In this document: piece after piece, positions 57,899 to 64,000 of the stretch | How positions within the stretch are numbered: position 1 is the stretch's first letter | Layout of the letters: every line of letters begins with the position of its first letter | Origin: Rhynochetos jubatus | Taxonomy: Eukaryota > Chordata > Aves > Eurypygiformes > Rhynochetidae | Direction of reading: 5' to 3' | Assembly: GCA_027574665.1 (NCBI GenBank) | Contig: CM050656.1 | Span: 9,995,501-10,059,500 of the forward strand | Length of the DNA: 64,000 nt | Program-made: the position numbers and the translations under genes | The notes under the pieces: model-generated | Database searches by the model: none | What the model saw: the letters and a program-made list of their open reading frames with translations, nothing else | What the model was told of the DNA's origin: nothing

Positions 57899-60800
57899 CT
57901 GAAACGTGCAAAACAAACAGGCATGGACTCCCTCGAATTAGCACACGTGCACAGCTAACATCAGCTGACAGCGTCAACCCCGTTTATCTTTGCATTACAA
58001 CAGAAAAACACAGGAACAGCAACTCGCTAGTGCCAGATCCATTCCACCTTCGTGTGTCATCTGACAGTGCCGCACACTCCATAAGATTCTTGGGCAAAAT
58101 GTTCAACAGGCCTTCGGTCAGGCACTAGTGTCCTGTTTTCACAGGTGAGTTTGTTGCATGTGGAAACCAGACTGTCTCCACATCCCCAAATCACTTCCTG
58201 ACTTGTAACACTGTGCAGCGAGACATTTAACGGTCACCAGACCCGATACAAGCTACACCTGTACAACCTAACAGTTCAGCTATGCCAGGCTGGATGAGGC
58301 TTGGAGCAACCTGGTCTAGTGGAGGGTGCCCCTGCCCATGGCAGGGGGCGTGGGACCAGGTGGTCTTTAAGGTCTCCTCCAACCATTCTGTGATTCTATG
58401 AACAACTTAAACACTGTAAGTGGTTAGCAGTTGCTGGGTCAAGTCTTGATTTACAATATTAAAAAGCTGAGACAGTGCCTTGCTGTGTTTACACAACACG
58501 TTTGTAATTTTATCTAATTACCTGCTTTTACTAAAGAAAAGCACACAAGGTGATTCCAGGTCCTTCGGAGCTGGAGGAATATTTCAAGCACAGCACGAGT
58601 CAAATCCTTTCGTTCTCGTGGTTCTGGCACCAATTTCCTCCTCTGCCTTGGTCAAATCACTTATAACGCTGCACCTAACACCGCAGGTGCACATACAGTC
58701 CTGCACACGCAACCCTCCAACCCCAGCCCCGCGCGCCTGCCCCTGCTGCCTCCCTCCCTGGGGCGAACATGACAAACGCAGGCTAGTGCCTTCTCCTAAG
58801 GATGATGTGGCAGATGAAGGTAAACAGCTACACCTATGTCACGCCACGTACAGTAAACAAAGAGAGCGGAGATCAGGTCCAAATCCATCAGTATGCAGGA
58901 AAACAGACAACACCACTGCTCTTTTCTTTCACCTCAAACCACATCTAAAAAACAGTTGCTAATGCCAGATACCACCAAGTTATTTATTACACTCAAATTC
59001 TGTGGGTATTTACTATCATAAATAGACAGCTGGTGCAAAAATGCAAATACATTCTTAACAAAAAGAAAAGCATTGTTATACAGGACATTGCAGAGCACAC
59101 AACAATCATGTTCTCAGCTCATTTAACACCACAGGAAAACTAAGCATACTATGCTCCTTGACCAAATACAGTCCATAAAATCAGGCAATAAAGACATCTC
59201 CTGGGTATCTACCCAAGCTAGCTACACATCCAAAACAGAGTACACCTATATGTACTCATCCCCAAGTTTTTACACAAAACAAAAGCAGCAGCAGCAGAAA
59301 TACAGGGTTATCAGCCTGGCTGCAGCAACATCCAAAGCAAATTTCAAAACAAAGGTGTCTGAGCAGCATAATACTGTCACTACACACTTCTTAAGGCTGT
59401 GAACTAGGGATTTAAAAACTTGGCTAGTGGGCTAAGTACAACAGAAATATTACACAACCCACTAAGTGACTTTAAAAACATTTCAGTTGCTTTCCAATTT
59501 CACCCACAAAAGCATGGAAAGTTAGTTCTGCCATAGTCATAATTTAAGAAGGGATATAATTACCTAAATCTCCAAAACTCTATACAGCTGGTGAAAAAAA
59601 AAAAGGAAGCAAGATGCCGCTGTAAATAACTATGAAGAAAAAGCTCCACAGACATCCTCTAGAAGCTCACTGTACTCCTGCTTTAATGTGCACTGCGTTT
59701 GGATATGCCCATTTAATTGCAAATCTAAATATTTACTATGAACCAGAATAAATCTTTCCTTATAAGCAAGAAACCTAACTCTGCTGAACTCTAAATTAAC
59801 ATGTAGTTCTTCTTGCTAAATGTCAAAATATCATCATTCTTTAACTTAAGTTTCTACAAAGGAGAAAACAGGAGGCAAATATAATCCCTTCGGTTTTAGA
59901 GGATTACCATACCATTTAATTTTTCTTGGCATTTCCCCTCTTCCTTCACGAAAATGAAATTGAGTCAGACAATTTTTGGAATTCTCTATCCTTTGCAACA
60001 GCAAATGAAAATAGTTTTTAATGGCTGAACAAGAAACTAAAAGATAAAAGTGTTTTAAAGTGCTGTTGCATAAATAGACTTGTTTTAGATAACAGCAAAT
60101 TGTATTCTAGAGTAACCTTCAGAATGGATTAACCAGGCAATAAGAAAAACAAACCTCTCCTTCAGGGGAAAAACATCTATTTGTTAACTGTACTGAGTCA
60201 AGAGCCAAAGACAACAAGCCAGTTTAAACAATGCAAACAAGCAGGGAGAAAGGCTTGGCTGCTGCTCTCTCTGTACACGGACGGCTTCAGAGATGCGGTG
60301 CTCACGCTCCTCTTGCCAGTTTTAATCCGTGCGTACAGGGCACAAAGTTTTCTTTCATCTCAGGCGAGAAAAAACCCTCAGCAAGTGTCCTCAATTGGAG
60401 AAAATCATCACATCCCCAAGAGCTTGCAAAAGAGACTGCGATGTAACTCCACAAAACCTGGGGCAAAGAGAGCAGCGTCTCGCTGAAGTTTGCATTGCGC
60501 CAGCACGACTTTCCAGCAGCGCCAAGTACATCTTGATGCAATCCTCAGGACGTGACCTGTTGCAACTACTGCCTAATTCTTCGCCTCCGAAGTCAGAAAG
60601 GCTGCAGGACTGTGGCTGCCAAACAATGAAAAAGCAGTTTCTCCAGTTCTTGAAGGATTCATAATGTCACACTGAAAGGAAGTCTTGTAATAGAAACTAG
60701 GTTAAAAAACCCTTCCAAATACTTGGATGCCAAGCACCTAAAATCTGGGCAGATTTTTAGATTACAGAGAAAAGAAAAGATAGAATTAACTATTCTAAAA

Positions 60801-63800
60801 CTTATTTCAGAGATAATGTTTTCTGCTATGCAAGCTGACTGGTGTGCTATTCTGCAAGAAATCGAGGTTAAACCAGTAAATTCCTGATACACAAGTTGTC
60901 ATTATTTTTAAAACTATTTTTATATTTGGAGAGCCATAATCCAAATCTCTTACAAAAATTAATTGTGAGACATAAGTAAAATAATATAAATATAAAAATC
61001 AACTGTGTTCAGCATCACTGCAGACATCTTCCTCCTTTGCTTAAAAAAAATAAATAATCCCAGTGCCCCGGAACGACACGCTCGTTTCCATCAGTCCCAC
61101 CCAGAGGTGTTACTCAGCAGTGCAAAGCAAAACATTGCTCGCATCTCTGTCTCACAGTGGCCTGGTAAATCAGTCCCCTTCCGGCAAGGCAATCAGGTAC
61201 CTTCCACATCTCCAAATTACAACCCAAGACTGCAGCTTCCCCCAGACCTGCCCTACACCCACTTCTAGCTTTCTTCCGGCAGCCAGGATTTGCAGCATCC
61301 ACTCCACAGGCAGAACATGTTTTTTTAATAAATAGATGAATAAAACTGAAAATACATGAGTCATATCTGTGCCACGCTTGAATACGGCAGAGTCTGCCCT
61401 ACTCATCTGGGAGGCAGTGAGAAAGGAGGAGCGGCTGCGGGGGCTCCTTACGCACCCGCCTTATTTCTGATTTAGCCCTGTGCAGTCCAGCGACACGTCC
61501 CTCCACTACACACACAGCTTGAGACTTCCTTAAGCGAGCAGAAGCCAAGAAAAAGCAAGAGAAACACAAATTACCACTTTGACCTTGACTCCTATCTTGG
61601 CTTATCGTTGTTACTCTGAAAGTGAAAGTCACAGGGTGTAAGATCTAAACAAATAAAATACAAACTTTTATTGCCCTAGTCCTGACCTGTCATATCTTGG
61701 GCAATCTTGACAAACAACCAAAATTTGCCCCATGTTCTCAGACACACCACTCAAGAACTAGTTAAAATAAAAATAGAACCGTGTGAAGAATGAAGCCTTT
61801 GCCTTTTTTTTTTTTTTTAACCTAAAAAGCTCTTTCGGCTGTCCCATCAGCAATTAGCACATGGAATTATAACTTTAGGGTATAAACTGTAATGCAGCAA
61901 TAGACCTTCTGCCTGCTTAATCCAATAAAAAAGAATTTTGAAGACATTTTCTTGGTTTGAAACATGTTTTTGCCTCGGGAAGGGGAGGGGGAAACAAAGT
62001 AAAAAAACCCCTCATTAACAAAACAAAACACACAAAGGAGATCCCACTGACAGTGCTCCCAGGGAAAGGGGGAGCAAACAGAGCACCCCAGTGCTTCAGG
62101 AACACTCAGCTCAATAAAAGGCACCCAGTACGTTTGGGAAAGTCCAAAATCCAATGCCCAGGGAGCGAGCCTGTGTTCTGCAAAACGGAAGCATTTAGGG
62201 ATAAATCTTCAGCGGGGGGCTGATTTATATGATCACTCGCCTGGTTTTAAAAAAGCTCCACAGTTCAGAAACATAAACATATTCCAAAAAAACAACCATG
62301 AGAACTTAATGCTAAGCAGCCTGCTAATACTTGGCACTCGGGAAAGAGACCTCAGAAGTTGAGTTTAAAGCAAACAATTTTGAAACCATTTTATTTCAAG
62401 AAGTTAACGCTGTCTCGCAGCAGACTTCCAGAAGACAATTCCACACGACAGCAAAACCTAAATTCACCGCTACTTTCAGATATAATAAATTCTTCTTTGC
62501 ATTGTTTTCTTCACCCTGGAAAATCTTATCATATATCCCAAAGCAACTCAACATCCATTTTTCACTTGGATACTAACTCATGCTCCTGTAAAAAGAGAAG
62601 GCTCAGCATCCCACCTTGCGGGATTAATTTTAGATTTAACCACAGACATACAGCACATGCGATAGCAGTGAACTGTATTTTGGGTACACAGAGAGGGGTA
62701 TCTTGTGCACCCCAAATCCCTACAGAATCGCCTTGCCAAAACAAACAAACAACGCCACTCAAATCTTGCTTGGAATAAAGACAAATGATTTAGCTATTAT
62801 TCTTCCCTTCCCAAGCAGTTTGCATTTCGGGCAGAGGTTGTGAGGATTTCAAACGTAAGTACATGAAAACATCTTTTTCTCAGTTTTAAAGAACTTTTTT
62901 TTTTCCTTATCATAACCAAAGTTCAGATATAGAAGCCAAGTTCAGAAGTCATCAATAAAACACACTCATTTTGTCCTACACATAATAATCCAACAGTCAC
63001 AGAAGATAAGAACACTGTGGAAAGCATGATGGTTACTGCAAGAACCTGCATTCAGATGACATCACTCAGCTACCTGTTCAAATATTCTGCCTCATACAAC
63101 AAACAATTCAACAGTCCCAGGTGATGGCGAACTCCACCTAACAGAGCTGCGGATGGTTTCCCGAGTTAATCTGCAGAGCTGGAAGGGAGAGGATGGGAAC
63201 TTAGGAGGGAATTCTGCTTCACCCCTTCCTAAATAGGAGGAACTGGTCCAGAGCAGCAGTTCTGCTGCATTTGCATTTCACTGACGCTTCTGTTTGTGGA
63301 ACATATACATGAGTCTTCCCTCCGTATCAGAGAAAACCAGCCTGATTCAGCTGTCTCCTCCAACCTTATCTGCGAAGATAAAGAAACCTAATCGCTTACC
63401 TGCTGTTCCCTTTCATACACTGTGTCAATACCCATTTCCGCTTGTTATTGCATAATCTTCCCCCAAATCCTTTCTCCATTTTGCTCCAAATTTGGCATGA
63501 ATACACGCCTTCTCCAGAATGAGGGACTCCAGCACATATCGAGCAGTTTTGATTTAGGGTAGTACTTAACAAATACATATTTTCCCTACAATGTGTGACA
63601 GCCATCTCCGTTCTCTGGGAACGTAAGGCATAGTCAGCAAAACAATTCGAACGCTTCTTTGAGAAGTCATTCCCAGGTAGTACATAATAGCCCCTTTACT
63701 CTACAAAACACTCAGCTTGGTTTTTTTAATAGAATCTTTTAATGTTAAAGTCAGAGGTGATCTCACCTCAGCACAGTGAGACTTCTTCCACATGTGATGT

Positions 63801-64000
63801 GCTCCGTCCCAAATCTCTACTATGAACAGCAACCAAGAAGTATTTATAGCTCATACTGACTTTCTGTTCAGCACAAACTTCAGATTTACAGCAAGATACT
63901 GGATCAGATTCATCTCAAATGTAAGCTAATATTATCCAGTCCATTTACAACAAGGATGAATGAGGTTTATTATTACTCAGCTACAGCTAGAGCCCCTCTT
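57899..64000 (-). other. CMPK1: CMPK1 intron 1 (partial)
   Basis: This part of the first intron continues past the right edge. Apart from the CR1 tail it holds A- or T-rich tracts (for example 61,806-61,820) and a (GCA)5 run near 59,285-59,300. No exon, RNA gene or CpG-island promoter was found, so the CMPK1 promoter is outside the window. Confidence 0.7.
58283..58401 (+). mobile_element. CR1 LINE, short 3' tail (in CMPK1 intron 1)
   Basis: This is a shorter fragment of the same kind, starting at GCCAGGCTGGATGAGG, running through CCTGCCCATGGCAGGGG and ending CATTCTGTGATTCTATGA. It matches the last 120 bases of the copy in intron 2 apart from substitutions and small indels. Confidence 0.93.

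Noticed and set aside
58680-58760. CMPK1 exon 1 in a small GC-rich patch
   Set aside because: Translation of the minus strand gives no P-loop and no suitable donor; the patch is too small for the promoter island.

Overview
The window is vertebrate nuclear DNA, almost certainly from a bird. The evidence is a compact genome with few repeats, two 3'-truncated CR1 LINE tails of the avian kind (about 56,870-57,102 and 58,283-58,401) and traces of old amniote MITE-like palindromes. Three genes are recognised, all on the minus strand and ordered FOXD2 - FOXE3 - CMPK1. From memory, this is the mirror image of human 1p33 (CMPK1 - FOXE3 - FOXD2), so it is a conserved block of synteny.

Layout. FOXD2 (526-1872) is an intronless forkhead repressor gene. 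It sits in a CpG-rich domain covering roughly the first 6 kb, has a TATA-like box at 2361-2370, and its 3'UTR runs off the left edge. About 15 kb to the right is FOXE3 (17,579-18,742), also intronless, with a clear TATA box (18,901-18,910) and a well-formed poly(A) signal (16,928-16,933). Next is a 33-kb stretch (about 18.9-51.9 kb) with no protein-coding exon that I can support. It holds a likely MIR fragment, a palindromic MITE relic, a 3-copy 29-bp minisatellite, a 36-nt A tract and several AT-rich blocks that look like conserved regulatory DNA. From about 51.9 kb to the right edge is CMPK1 (UMP/CMP kinase). Its last five coding exons and a 2.3-kb 3'UTR are present; exon 1, which carries the P-loop, lies beyond 64,000.

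How the genes relate. FOXD2 and FOXE3 are DNA-binding transcription factors, each with a forkhead domain and an eh1-like Groucho-binding motif. FOXE3 is known for lens development and FOXD2 for mesenchymal, kidney and cranial tissues. CMPK1 is a housekeeping enzyme and an unrelated neighbour. The gene-free DNA between them is the natural place for enhancers of the two FOX genes. The observation I find most interesting is the nucleotide-level similarity between the two forkhead boxes, including 50 identical bases in a row, which suggests gene conversion between neighbours. All conservation statements are inference, because no alignment could be run.
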